Origin: an uncultured Desulfovibrio sp.
Lineage (GTDB): Bacteria > Desulfobacterota > Desulfovibrionia > Desulfovibrionales > Desulfovibrionaceae
DNA length: 64,000 nt
Direction of reading: 5' to 3'
Assembly: GCF_910584445.1 (NCBI RefSeq)
Contig: NZ_CAJUBO010000001.1
Span: 168,324 to 232,323, forward strand
Each line of letters opens with the position of its first letter. Position 1 is the first letter of the stretch. Below are positions 15,817 through 23,998 of the stretch, piece after piece. The translations under genes and the position numbers were made by a program. Below the pieces are notes generated by a model. The model ran no database searches and was not told where the DNA came from. It was given only the letters and a program-made list of their open reading frames with translations.

Positions 15817-17542
15817 GGGCGGCTCCGGCGCTTGTTGCGGGTCCATGGGCGGGGTCCTGGGCGGCCTCCGGCCAGAGGCGGGCCGCCTCCGCGCGCAGGA
15901 GGTATTTCTGGATCTTGCCGCTGGCCGTGAGCGGGAACTGCTCCACCACGGCCACATAGCGCGGGATCTTGTGCCAGGCGATCTTTCCCCGGCACCATTC
16001 GCGCACGGTCCGCGCGTCCGGCCGGGCGCCGGGCCGGGGGATGATGAAGGCGCCCACCTCCTCGCCGTATTTGCGGCTGGGGACGCCGACGACCTGCACA
16101 TCCAGGACGCCCGGCATGCCGAGGAGAAATTCCTCGATCTCGCGCGGATAGACATTTTCGCCGCCGCGGATGATCATGTCCTTGATGCGGCCGGTGATAC
16201 GCAGGTAGCCGTGTTCATCCATGACGCCGAGGTCGCCGGAGCGCAGCCAGCCCTCGGGACTCACGGCGCGCGCCGTGTCCTCGGGCATCTTGTAGTAGCC
16301 CTTCATGACATTGTAGCCCCGGCAGAGGATCTCTCCGGCCTGGCCGCGCGGCAGCTCGTCGATGCCTTCCGGGTCGGCCACGCGCACCTCGATGCCGGGC
16401 AGGGCGCAGCCCACGGTCTCGCAGCGCAGGGGGAGCGGGTCGTGGATGTCGGACTGGGTCATGACCGGCGAGGCTTCGGTGAGTCCGTAGCAGATGGTGA
16501 TCTCGCGCATGTTCATGTCCTCCACCACGCGGCGCATGAGCGGTTCGGGACAGACCGAACCGGCCATGATGCCCGTGCGGAGCGAGGAAAGGTCGAACCG
16601 GGAGAAGTGCTTGTGCTCCAGTTCGGCGATGAACATGGTGGGCACGCCGTAGAGGGCGGTGCAGCGTTCGCGCTCCACTGCCTGGAGCACATGCAGGGGA
16701 TTGAAGCTTTCCAGCACGACCATGGCCGCGCCGTGATTGACGCAGGCAAGCACGCCGAGCACGCAGCCGAAGCAGTGGAAGAGCGGCACGGGCAGGCAGA
16801 GCCGGTCCCGCTCCGTGAAGCGCTGGCGGCGCCCGATCCAGTAGCCGTTAAGCCCCACGCCCACATGGGTGAGCATGACCCCGCGCGGAAAGCCCGTGGT
16901 GCCGGAGGTATATTGCATGTTGATGGGATCATGCGGGTCCAGCGAATCCTGGCGCGCCCGGTAGTCGGCTTCGTCGGTCATGACGGAGAGCGCCAGGATC
17001 TCGGGCATGGAGAACATGCCCCGGTGTTTTTCCGCGCCGAGAAAGCAGACGCGGCGCAGATGCGGAAGGCTGCGGCTGCGAAGCCCCCCGGCGCGCGGCT
17101 GGACGCGCAGCTCCGGCGCGATGGCGTAGAGCGTCCCGATGAAGTCGTGGTCGCGCAGGCTGCCGATGAGGAAAAGGTTCTCGCACTCCGACTGGCCGAG
17201 CACATAGCGCAGTTCGTGCTCGCGGTAATTGGTGTTCACCGTGAGCAGGATGGCGCCGATGCGGGCCGTGGCGAACTGGAGCGCTATCCACCAGGGCACG
17301 TTGGTGGCCCAGACGGCCACTTTTTCGCCCTTCTGGATGCCCAGGGCCATGAGTCCCCTGGCAAGGCGATCCACCAGGTCGCCGAACTGGCGCCAGGTCA
17401 GGCGGTAGCCGCGATCCGCATACACCAGGGCGTCCCTGTCGGGAAAGCGGGCCACCGTATGGTCAAGGACCCTGCCGAGCGTCCATTCCCGCAGGACAAA
17501 GTCCCCGTCGTCATCCGGAGGAGGGAGCAGCGGCGCGCTCAT
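15764..17542 (-). CDS. AMP-forming acyl-CoA synthetase
   Basis: This 592-residue enzyme activates a carboxylic acid through an acyl-adenylate and transfers it to CoA. Core motifs are present: the P-loop-like MQYTSGTTGFPRGVMLTH near residue 206, CYGLTEASP, GYYKMPEDTARAV, SGDLGVMDEHGYLRITGR, and the C-terminal catalytic lysine in TASGKIQKY. The sequence is of the medium/long-chain FadD-ACSF2 type rather than acetyl-CoA synthetase; the exact chain length is not visible. Its ATG overlaps the stop of the upstream XRE-cupin regulator (ATGA), so the two are translationally coupled and probably function together. About 40 extra residues at the C-terminus overlap sppA. Confidence 0.9.
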   Translation of the reverse strand: MSAPLLPPPDDDGDFVLREWTLGRVLDHTVARFPDRDALVYADRGYRLTWRQFGDLVDRLARGLMALGIQKGEKVAVWATNVPWWIALQFATARIGAILLTVNTNYREHELRYVLGQSECENLFLIGSLRDHDFIGTLYAIAPELRVQPRAGGLRSRSLPHLRRVCFLGAEKHRGMFSMPEILALSVMTDEADYRARQDSLDPHDPINMQYTSGTTGFPRGVMLTHVGVGLNGYWIGRRQRFTERDRLCLPVPLFHCFGCVLGVLACVNHGAAMVVLESFNPLHVLQAVERERCTALYGVPTMFIAELEHKHFSRFDLSSLRTGIMAGSVCPEPLMRRVVEDMNMREITICYGLTEASPVMTQSDIHDPLPLRCETVGCALPGIEVRVADPEGIDELPRGQAGEILCRGYNVMKGYYKMPEDTARAVSPEGWLRSGDLGVMDEHGYLRITGRIKDMIIRGGENVYPREIEEFLLGMPGVLDVQVVGVPSRKYGEEVGAFIIPRPGARPDARTVREWCRGKIAWHKIPRYVAVVEQFPLTASGKIQKYLLRAEAARLWPEAAQDPAHGPATSAGAAHEHHAGHPRPGHSAGRP

Positions 17543-18186
17543 GGATTGTAGGCCACCCCGAGGATACGCACAGGCTCCCCGTCCAGCGCCGTCAGCGCGT
17601 GCGGCACGATGGAATTGTAATAGATGCTCTCGCCGGGCGAGAGGTCATAGGCCTTGCGGCCGTAGCGCACGCGCAGCCTGCCCGCCAGGACGAGGATGAA
17701 TTCCTCCCCCTGGTGCGAGGTGAGCCTCGGCTCTTCCGCGCCCGGCGCCGGCGGAAAAAATTCCACGCAAAACGGCTCCATGTTGCGGTCGCTCTTGCCC
17801 ATGCCGAGCACCTGATAGATATAGCCGGGCCGCTGGATGTCGGCGGCAGGTTCCGCCCCGCCCGCGCGGGGGAGGTCGGCGTCTTCCGCCATGGGGGGCG
17901 CCGCGTGGCGGCCGTCGGGAAAGCCCTCGATGCGCGCGATGACCGGGTCCGTGCATTCCTGGTCGTCAAGAAAGGTGCCGAGGCGCACGTCAAGGGCGCG
18001 CGCCACCTTTTGCAGCGTCCCGATGGGCGGATAGATATCCCCATTTTCCAGGCGTTCCAGAAAGGCCGGGGAAAGATTGGTCGTCTCGGCGAGCGCCGCG
18101 AGATCCATCCCCCGCTCTTCCCGAAAGGCGCGGACCCGCGCGCCCACGGCGTTGCCCTGCGATGGCGGGGTGGCTGTGCCGGGCAT
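17539..18186 (-). CDS. XRE-family regulator with C-terminal cupin domain
   Basis: The 215-residue protein has an N-terminal helix-turn-helix (VGARVRAFREERGMDLAALA, then ETTNLSPAFLERLENGDIYP; about residues 12-66). A C-terminal cupin domain contains SHQGEEFILVLAGRLRVRYG and LSPGESIYYNSIVPHAL. This design is common in regulators that sense small metabolites. AGGAG five bases before the ATG at 18186 supports the start. It is coupled to the acyl-CoA synthetase gene and divergent from the OmpH-like gene, so it probably controls the synthetase operon and perhaps its own promoter, which carries an inverted repeat. Confidence 0.9.
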   Translation of the reverse strand: MPGTATPPSQGNAVGARVRAFREERGMDLAALAETTNLSPAFLERLENGDIYPPIGTLQKVARALDVRLGTFLDDQECTDPVIARIEGFPDGRHAAPPMAEDADLPRAGGAEPAADIQRPGYIYQVLGMGKSDRNMEPFCVEFFPPAPGAEEPRLTSHQGEEFILVLAGRLRVRYGRKAYDLSPGESIYYNSIVPHALTALDGEPVRILGVAYNP

Positions 18187-18238
18187 GGTTGCTCCTTGGA
18201 AAGACCTGAGAGAGGCGGCTTCGCGCCGAAACCGCAGC

Positions 18239-18258
18239 ATGCCGCACTATAGCGGCAT
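18239..18258. promoter_or_regulatory. inverted repeat over the regulator's -10 box (possible operator)
   Basis: ATGCCGC (18239-18245) and GCGGCAT (18252-18258) form a perfect 7-bp inverted repeat with the -10 hexamer in the six-base spacer. A site here could let the XRE-cupin protein repress its own transcription. The role is inferred from position only. Confidence 0.5.
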
Positions 18259-18274
18259 CGGCCGTTGCAGGCAA
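18246..18274 (-). promoter_or_regulatory. putative sigma-70 promoter of the XRE-cupin/acyl-CoA synthetase operon
   Basis: Reading leftward, TTGCCT (18274-18269) and TATAGT (18251-18246) are separated by 17 bases. Transcription would begin near 18239, about 50 bases before the regulator's ATG at 18186. Confidence 0.65.
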
Positions 18275-18309
18275 GCGCGGCGCATGCGGCCGGGACTGGG
18301 GGAATCTCC

Positions 18310-18338
18310 TTGAAAATTTGCGAAAAAAGGTCTAGAGT
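18310..18338 (+). promoter_or_regulatory. putative sigma-70 promoter of the OmpH-like lipoprotein gene
   Basis: TTGAAA (18310-18315) and TAGAGT (18333-18338) are separated by 17 bases. The predicted start, around 18345, lies about 28 bases before the ATG. A ribosome site (AAGAGGAG) is included in the leader. Confidence 0.65.
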
Positions 18339-18372
18339 CACCTTCACTTTCTTTAAGAGGAGTCGTACCATC

Positions 18373-18942
18373 ATGCGTATTTCCCGAATCATTCTGCCGG
18401 TCCTCGCGGGCATGCTCGCGCTCACGGGCTGCCAGCAGCAGGAAAGCCAGGTCGCGCAGCCCAAGATCGCCATTGTGGACATGGGCCGCGTCATGCGCGA
18501 CAGCGAACCCGGCAAGGAAGGCGTGAAATTCCTGGAAAGCCGTCAGGCCGTCATGCAGGAACAGCTCGATGCCATCCAGGACCGCCTGGAAAAGAATCCC
18601 AAGGACGAAGCGGCCATGCAGGAGCTGCAGCGCGTCTATGCCGCCTCGCAGCAGCGCATGCAGGCCGAGCAGCAGAATGTGGTCAACCTGCTTTTTGACA
18701 GCGTGCAGCGCGTGGTCAACAGCTACCGCGAGGCCCAGGGCTACGACATCATCCTCGGCGCCGAGGCCGCCGCGTCCTATACGCAGTCGGCGGATGTCAC
18801 CGCGGCCATCATCGCGGAAGTGAACAAGCAGAAGATCGAGTTCAAGCCCGTGCCCGAACCCGCGCTGCCCGGCGGCGCCGCACCCGAAGCCGCCGCTCCG
18901 GAAAAGGCTCCCACGGCCCGGGACGCCGCGCCCGCAAAGTAA
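18373..18942 (+). CDS. OmpH/Skp-like lipoprotein
   Basis: The 189-residue protein starts with a lipoprotein signal (MRISRIILPVLAGMLALTGC); LTGC is a lipobox with Cys20. Residues about 30-150 resemble the Skp/OmpH chaperone: IAIVDMGRVMRDSEPGKEGV, a charged, Gln-rich helical hairpin, and a conserved close (GYDIILGAEAAASY). The C-terminus is an Ala/Pro-rich tail. Skp proteins hold unfolded outer-membrane proteins in the periplasm, but this one would be membrane-anchored, so a different client or site is possible. It is divergent from the XRE-cupin gene and closed by an intrinsic terminator. Confidence 0.85.
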   Translation: MRISRIILPVLAGMLALTGCQQQESQVAQPKIAIVDMGRVMRDSEPGKEGVKFLESRQAVMQEQLDAIQDRLEKNPKDEAAMQELQRVYAASQQRMQAEQQNVVNLLFDSVQRVVNSYREAQGYDIILGAEAAASYTQSADVTAAIIAEVNKQKIEFKPVPEPALPGGAAPEAAAPEKAPTARDAAPAK

Positions 18943-18984
18943 CTGGGCCATGGCCGCGCCTCGCGCGGCAAACGGCAACTGTCA

Positions 18985-19015
18985 GGCGCCTGCCCGCAAG
19001 GGCGGGCGCTTTTTC
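18985..19015 (+). terminator. intrinsic terminator of the OmpH-like gene
   Basis: GCGCCTGCCC pairs with GGGCGGGCGC (one G-U) around a GCAA loop and is followed by TTTTT. It lies about 40 bases after the stop codon. Confidence 0.85.
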
Positions 19016-19035
19016 GTGGGGGCGCCGCTGCGGCT

Positions 19036-19070
19036 GGAGCGTTTCCGCGATTTCAGTGCGAAAACGCCCT
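19036..19070. repeat. 35-bp REP-like hairpin sequence, copy 1
   Basis: This 35-mer begins GGAGCGTT, contains CGCGATTTC and ends GCGAAAACGCCCT. It matches 37752-37786 at 30 of 35 positions by my reading. It is an imperfect palindrome whose ends (GCGTT/AACGC) can pair. It overlaps the 3' end of tlyA, whose TAG stop lies in its last bases. A degenerate half-copy (CTTGCGAAAGCGCTCTAG) ends the membrane-protein gene near 30933. Confidence 0.65.
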
Positions 19071-19842
19071 ACTCCGGCCGCCGGAAGAGGGCCATGTATT
19101 CCTGATTGCCCTTGGGACCCTTGATGGCCGCTGGCAGGACGCCGTGCGCCTCCAGGCCCAGCGTTTCGGTGCAGAAGCGCACGATCTTGTCCACCGCGCG
19201 CTGCCGCGCCGCTTCGTCGCGCACCACGCCGCGCACGGTTTCGCCGGGTCCCAGTTCGAACTGCGGCTTGATGAGCAGGGCGGCACGGCCTCCGGGGCGC
19301 AGCCACGCCATGCACGGCGGCAGGATCAGCGTCAGCGAGATGAACGAGACATCGCCCGTGAGCAGGTCTACCGGCTCGGGGATGAGGTCCGGCCGGGCGT
19401 GGCGCAGATTGACGCCTTCCAGGTTGATGACGCGCGGATCGGCGCGCAGGCGTTCGTGGAGCTGGGCGCGGCCCACGTCCACGGCATAGACGCGCGCGGC
19501 CCCGCGCTGGAGCAGGCAGTCGGTGAAGCCGCCCGTGGAGGCCCCGGCGTCCACGCAGACAAGCCCGTTCACCTCCAGATGGAAATTGTCGAGCAGGGTG
19601 AGCAGTTTCCAGGCGCCCCGGCTGACAAAGCGCTCGCCGGGCAGGAGGGCGAGGCGCGTGCCTTCGGGATAGCCGTGCCCCGGCTTGGGCACCCGCACGG
19701 GCGGCGCGCCGGGGGGGGCCGCGTCCGGCGGCGCAAGCACGATGCGCCCGGCCATGATGAGGCTGCGCGCCTGCTCCCGGCTTTCGGCCAGGCCCTGCTC
19801 AAAGGCGAGCTGGTCGGCGCGCGCGCGGGGGGGCCTGCCCAT
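19069..19842 (-). CDS. tlyA: TlyA-family rRNA 2'-O-methyltransferase
   Basis: TlyA proteins methylate ribose in 16S/23S rRNA; some are described as hemolysins. The 257-residue sequence has an N-terminal S4 RNA-binding domain (ADQLAFEQGLAESREQARSL, then IMAGRIVL), then GERFVSRGAWKLLTLLDNF. The FtsJ-like SAM domain follows (CVDAGASTGGFTDCLLQRGA), with DLLTGDVSFISLTLILP and LIKPQFELGPGE carrying catalytic Asp/Lys/Glu positions. It begins five bases after the motB stop on the same strand, so it probably shares the motAB transcript, although its function is unrelated to motility. Confidence 0.92.
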   Translation of the reverse strand: MGRPPRARADQLAFEQGLAESREQARSLIMAGRIVLAPPDAAPPGAPPVRVPKPGHGYPEGTRLALLPGERFVSRGAWKLLTLLDNFHLEVNGLVCVDAGASTGGFTDCLLQRGAARVYAVDVGRAQLHERLRADPRVINLEGVNLRHARPDLIPEPVDLLTGDVSFISLTLILPPCMAWLRPGGRAALLIKPQFELGPGETVRGVVRDEAARQRAVDKIVRFCTETLGLEAHGVLPAAIKGPKGNQEYMALFRRPE

Positions 19843-19847
19843 GCGGC

Positions 19848-20555
19848 TCAGTAGACCACGCTGTAGGACATGACCTCCGGGCGGTGGAAGAAAAATTCCA
19901 CACGCCGGTTCACGGCCCTGCTTTCTTCGGAAATGCCCGGCTTGAGCGGCCGCGTCTCGCCGTAGGCGACGCCGCGCAGCCGCGTGGGCTTGACCCCGTG
20001 CTCGGCCAGATAGCGGAGCACGGCGGCAGCGCGCGCGCCCGAAAGCTCCCAGGGCGAATCAAAGGGCGGCCGCGCCTCGGTGCCGTCGGCATGCCCGCGC
20101 ACCACCAGGTAGAGATTGTATTCTTTCATGATGTCGAGCACATCGCCGAGCACCTTGATGCCTTCGGGCTGGAGCGCCACTTCGCCGGGCTTGAACATGA
20201 TATCGGAATTGACGCGCAACTGGACGCCCACATCATCGGCGCTGATGCCCGAGGCGCTCTGCGGCACCGCGTCGGCCATGAGCATCTGCTTGATTTTCTG
20301 GGCGATGGCGTAGTGGGATTTTTCCACTTCGCTGATCTTGAGATCGCGGGTGTCGATCTTGTCCGTATTCTGGATGAACGGATTGTTGGAGACGGGCGAG
20401 GTGGCGCTGGAGTCGAAATTGCGTTCGCCGCTGAAATAGGCGGCAAGACCGGCCTTGGTCTCCGGCGGCACCATGTTCAGGATCCAGAGCAGAAGAAAGA
20501 AGGCCATCATGGCCGTGACAAAGTCGGCATATGCGACTTTCCATGCGCCGCCCAT
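19848..20555 (-). CDS. motB: flagellar motor stator protein MotB
   Basis: MotB anchors the stator to peptidoglycan and carries the proton-binding aspartate. In this 235-residue protein the single membrane span contains KVAYADFVTAMMAFFLLLWI, with the essential Asp in YADF. A plug-like linker follows, then an OmpA-like peptidoglycan-binding domain (DIMFKPGEVALQPEGIKVLG, LVVRGHADGTEA, ELSGARAAAVLRYL, NRRVEFFF). It lacks the usual longer cytoplasmic N-terminus and starts directly at MGGAWK. It is downstream of motA by 125 bases. Confidence 0.95.
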   Translation of the reverse strand: MGGAWKVAYADFVTAMMAFFLLLWILNMVPPETKAGLAAYFSGERNFDSSATSPVSNNPFIQNTDKIDTRDLKISEVEKSHYAIAQKIKQMLMADAVPQSASGISADDVGVQLRVNSDIMFKPGEVALQPEGIKVLGDVLDIMKEYNLYLVVRGHADGTEARPPFDSPWELSGARAAAVLRYLAEHGVKPTRLRGVAYGETRPLKPGISEESRAVNRRVEFFFHRPEVMSYSVVY

Positions 20556-20680
20556 AGGTCCTCCTTGTCAGGATGCGGCCGTCGCCGCCAGGCGGAAAAA
20601 CCGCATCCCCGCGCCGACGCGCGGGAATGCGGAGATCGGGAAACGTTGCGGAGCTTCCGCGGCCCGGAAGCGCCTGCGGC

Positions 20681-21529
20681 CTAGCCGCTCTTGAGCCGGT
20701 CTTCCATCTCCGGGAAGGACGGCCGGAACGGATACGGAATGGCGCGCCTGCCGTACTCCACGGCGATGAGCGGCGTGGAACCGCGAATGGCCGCGGCCAC
20801 GGCCTCCTTCACCGCGTTGTAGTAGAAATGCTCTTCGGAAACATAGTTCTCCAGCTTGGAACCCATGGGACCGAACAGACCGTAGCAGCAGAGGATGCCG
20901 AAGAACGTGCCCACCAGGGCCGCGCCGATGTGGTGGCCGAGCACGTCCGGCGGCTCGTTGATTTTGCCCATGGTCAGCACCACGCCGAGCACGCAGGCCA
21001 CGATGCCCATGCCCGGCAGCGATTCGGCCATGTGCGACACCGAATGCGCGGGGAGCATGCCCTCCTCGCGCATGGTCTCCATGTCCATGTCCATGAGGCT
21101 GTCGATGTCCGCGGGGTCGCCGGTGGTCAGATAGACGCGCAGGGTGTCGCCGATGAAGCTGACCAGCGTGGTATCCTTGGAGATATTCGGGTATTTGCTG
21201 AAGATGGGGCTGGACTCCGGCTTTTCGACGTCACCTTCGATGCTGATGACGCCCTCGCGGTGCATTTTGGAAAACAGGGCGTAGAGCAGGGCCAGGGTCT
21301 CGAGGTAGCGGGCCTTGCTGGAGCCGGGATCGGCGAAAAGGTGCTTGAGGCTCTTGACGATGAGGCTGAACGTGTACTTGGTCTGGCCGCCGAAGAACGC
21401 GCCCAGGCCGCAGCCGAGGATGATGATGAATTCCGCGGGCTGGAAGAGCACGGCCCAGTCGCCGTGCGACATGGTGTAGCCGATGCCCACAGAGGCTGCG
21501 ACAACGATGAGGCCAATGAGCAGATACAT
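20681..21529 (-). CDS. motA: flagellar motor stator protein MotA
   Basis: MotA (282 residues) forms the ion-conducting stator with MotB and pushes on the rotor. There are four membrane spans: residues about 2-22, 29-50, 168-190 and 200-222. The cytoplasmic loop carries charged, rotor-contacting residues (ETLALLYALFSKMHREGVIS). MAESLPGMGIVACVLGVVLT and HIGAALVGTFFGILCCYGLF are the MotA signature spans. It is the first gene of motA-motB-tlyA, with a possible sigma-28 promoter upstream. Confidence 0.96.
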   Translation of the reverse strand: MYLLIGLIVVAASVGIGYTMSHGDWAVLFQPAEFIIILGCGLGAFFGGQTKYTFSLIVKSLKHLFADPGSSKARYLETLALLYALFSKMHREGVISIEGDVEKPESSPIFSKYPNISKDTTLVSFIGDTLRVYLTTGDPADIDSLMDMDMETMREEGMLPAHSVSHMAESLPGMGIVACVLGVVLTMGKINEPPDVLGHHIGAALVGTFFGILCCYGLFGPMGSKLENYVSEEHFYYNAVKEAVAAAIRGSTPLIAVEYGRRAIPYPFRPSFPEMEDRLKSG

Positions 21530-21608
21530 GCCGTACCGCCTGTGCGGCCGCGCCGTGGCGTCCGCGAGGTTCCGTGTCCGGGCGGGAATGTCCGCGCCAT
21601 GTGGCCGG

Positions 21609-21637
21609 AGTATATACTACTCCGCTGCCCATCTCAA
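21609..21637 (-). promoter_or_regulatory. possible sigma-70 promoter upstream of motA
   Basis: Leftward, TTGAGA (21637-21632) and TATACT (21614-21609) are separated by 17 bases, predicting a start near 21602, about 70 bases before motA. The -10 lies in a small palindrome (GGAGTATATACTACTCC region). It overlaps the end of the sigma-28-like element. Confidence 0.5.
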
Positions 21638-21660
21638 CGGCGTAACGCGCTGAATCTTTA
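21634..21660 (-). promoter_or_regulatory. possible sigma-28 (FliA) promoter for motAB
   Basis: Leftward, TAAAGATT (21660-21653), an 11-base spacer, then GCCGTTGA (21641-21634) resembles the flagellar consensus TAAAGTTT-N11-GCCGATAA with the correct spacing. The flagellar target downstream makes the match more credible. It differs at one position in the -35 and two or three in the -10. Confidence 0.55.
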
Positions 21661-21675
21661 GAGCGCCGCGCGGCC

Positions 21676-23814
21676 TCAGCGGCCGAAGAGGCCGCGGACC
21701 AGGCCGCCCGCGTTGCCGAGGCCCTCCCGCACGGCCCCGCCGGCCTTGCCCGCCCCGGCGGCGCCCGCCGTGCCGAGATCGCGCGCGCCCCTGCCGAGCG
21801 CGCCGGGCGCGGTGCCCAGCCTGCGGCCCAGCTCCAGGGCGAATTTCGGATCGACGCCGACGCTCACATCGCTGAACGGTCCCTTGAACGTCAGGGGAAT
21901 GTTGAGCCCCATGGTCGTCACCGTGGCCGTCCCTTCCAGGAACTCGCGCGGCAGGTTCGCGCGCAGGTCGCCCCGCGCGGAAAGGCCGTCGGCCGTGACG
22001 GTGACGGGCCGCGCGGCGATCTCGCCCTTGCGGGCCGTGAAGGGCGCGCGCGCCGTGGCGATGCGCTCGGGCACGGCGAGGTTGCCGACGGGGAGTTTTC
22101 GCAGCGTCTGCGCCGCCTCGCGCAACGCCGGGGTGGTCAGGTCGCGCGCCTCGAGCACGCCTTCGCCCTCCAGCGCGGCGAGCATGGCCCGGCTGTCCGC
22201 CCCGGCGGTCCTGAGCCGGACAGTGAAGGCGGCGCTGCCCCCGGCGACGCCGGCCTTGCCGGCAGCCGCGCAGAGCGCCCCGATGTCCACACCGGCGCCA
22301 TCGGCGGCGAGGGTATAGGCGCGGGCGGCCATGTCGGCGGTGAAGGTGCCCCTGAGCTGGCCGCCGCCGGCAAGCCGGGCGGAGAAATCCTTGAGGGCGT
22401 AACGTCCGGCCTTGCCCGTGACGAGCGTTGCGATGTCCTTCAGGCCGAACGCCCCGTGACGCAGCCCGGCGATGGCGAGGCGCAGGTCAACGGCGGGCAG
22501 CCCCGCGGCGTTTTGCGCGGGCGCGGCTGCCGGCGCGCCGCCCCGTGGCGCCTGCCGTTGCGCGGCGGGCGCGCTGGCGCTTTGTCGCGCGGAGGGCGCC
22601 GTCCCCTTCCCCGGGAGCAGCGCGTCCAGCGCGATCGTGCCCAGGTTCAGGGCGCCGCGCACCGACGGGACCGCGTTTTCCCCATCAGGCAGGCCCAGGG
22701 CCAGATCGCCGCCAAGGCGCACGCCGGCCGCCTGGCCGGAAAGGTCCGCGAGGCGCAGGGTGGTGCCGGAATACTCCGCGCGGCAGCGGATATCGAGGGT
22801 GTCCGCGTCGCCTTCGGGCAGGGCGGCGCCCGCCAGGGCCGCCAGCCTGCGCGGCGAGCCGCCCAGTTGCGCCTCGCCCGCAAAGGCCACGGGCGCGAGC
22901 GTGCCCTGTCCGTTGAGCGTCAGCCTGGCCTGCGGCGTGGAGAGCCGCGCCTGGGCCAGGCGCAGGGTCAGGCTCCCGAGGTCGAGCGCGCCCTCGCAGG
23001 CAAGCTGGAGCGGCGCCAGTTCGCGCGGGAGCGCGCCCTTGAGCGGGGTAAAGGCCAGGGAGGTCTGGCGGAAGGTCAGGTTCGGCGCGTAGTAGCGCAG
23101 CGCGGCCTTGAAGGCGAGGTTGCCCGCCAGCAGCGGCGTGGCGTCCGCGGACTCCCGGCCGCCCGCCGTGGCCGGGGCGGCCTTCCCGGCCGGGGGCGTG
23201 CCGCGAAGTTTGAGGATCTCCAGCACAAGATCCCCCTGGATCTCCACCTCCTCACGGCGGCGCAGATTGCCCAGGGAAAGATTGAAGCCGGAAACGCGGG
23301 TCTCCTGCCGGCCGTCATTCAGGCGCAGGGCGCCCTGCGTGACGGTCAGGCGCCGGAGTTCCAGCGGCAGGGCGTCATCGGGGGCCTTGCGGGTCTCGGC
23401 GCGTTGTTCCGCCTGCGGCTCCCGGCGCTTTCCGGCGGTGTCGGTCCCGGCGGCGGGCGAGGGCGCATGCAGGCGGATCACCGCCTCGGGGCGGTCGAGC
23501 TGGAGTTCGCTGAGCACGAGGTTGCCGGAAAACAGGGGGGCCAGCTCCAGCTGGGCCATGCCGCCCTGAAGCGAGACGGAGACATCCGTGCCGTCGAGGC
23601 TGCCGCTCCAGCGGGCGCCGCCAAAGCGGATGCCGGGCGGCAGGAGGGAGATGCGCGGCGGCGCGTCCAGCTGGAGCGGCGCGCCCGTGGCGCCCTGCGT
23701 GGCGTCGGCGATGCGCCTGACGATAAAGTCCGCGTCAATGCGCGTGACAAGGAACGCCGCCCCCGCGCCCGCAAGGACGACAAGGGCCAGTATCCAGAGC
23801 AGAACTCGTTTCAT
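21676..23814 (-). CDS. AsmA-family inner-membrane protein
   Basis: The 712-residue protein has one N-terminal membrane anchor (LLWILALVVLAGAGAAFLV), followed by an N-terminal AsmA region (RIDADFIVRRIADATQGATG, LQLDAPPRISLLPPGIRFGG). A long periplasmic beta-rich body ends in an AsmA C-terminal segment (LEARDLTTPALREAAQTLRK, GLNIPLTFKGPFSDVSVGVD). A Pro/Ala-rich linker around residues 400-425 separates the halves, and the last 45 residues are Gly/Ala-rich. AsmA proteins belong to the bridge-like lipid-transfer group that moves phospholipid between the two membranes; that role is inferred here. GGAGG precedes the ATG. Confidence 0.88.
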   Translation of the reverse strand: MKRVLLWILALVVLAGAGAAFLVTRIDADFIVRRIADATQGATGAPLQLDAPPRISLLPPGIRFGGARWSGSLDGTDVSVSLQGGMAQLELAPLFSGNLVLSELQLDRPEAVIRLHAPSPAAGTDTAGKRREPQAEQRAETRKAPDDALPLELRRLTVTQGALRLNDGRQETRVSGFNLSLGNLRRREEVEIQGDLVLEILKLRGTPPAGKAAPATAGGRESADATPLLAGNLAFKAALRYYAPNLTFRQTSLAFTPLKGALPRELAPLQLACEGALDLGSLTLRLAQARLSTPQARLTLNGQGTLAPVAFAGEAQLGGSPRRLAALAGAALPEGDADTLDIRCRAEYSGTTLRLADLSGQAAGVRLGGDLALGLPDGENAVPSVRGALNLGTIALDALLPGKGTAPSARQSASAPAAQRQAPRGGAPAAAPAQNAAGLPAVDLRLAIAGLRHGAFGLKDIATLVTGKAGRYALKDFSARLAGGGQLRGTFTADMAARAYTLAADGAGVDIGALCAAAGKAGVAGGSAAFTVRLRTAGADSRAMLAALEGEGVLEARDLTTPALREAAQTLRKLPVGNLAVPERIATARAPFTARKGEIAARPVTVTADGLSARGDLRANLPREFLEGTATVTTMGLNIPLTFKGPFSDVSVGVDPKFALELGRRLGTAPGALGRGARDLGTAGAAGAGKAGGAVREGLGNAGGLVRGLFGR

Positions 23815-23998
23815 GCGGCCTCCGCGCTCCGGTGCGGCAGTTTTTTTGTTCTATACGGGAACTCGCGCCGCCCCGCAAGCCGGCGCCCCGGCCGGAGCGC
23901 GGCGAAAACAGACCACGCGGACGCGCACGCCCGTTCCGCGCCCCTCCCCGCCCGGAAGCGCGTGTTTACCGGCGGCGCAAAAGCCGGTACAAGAAGGG

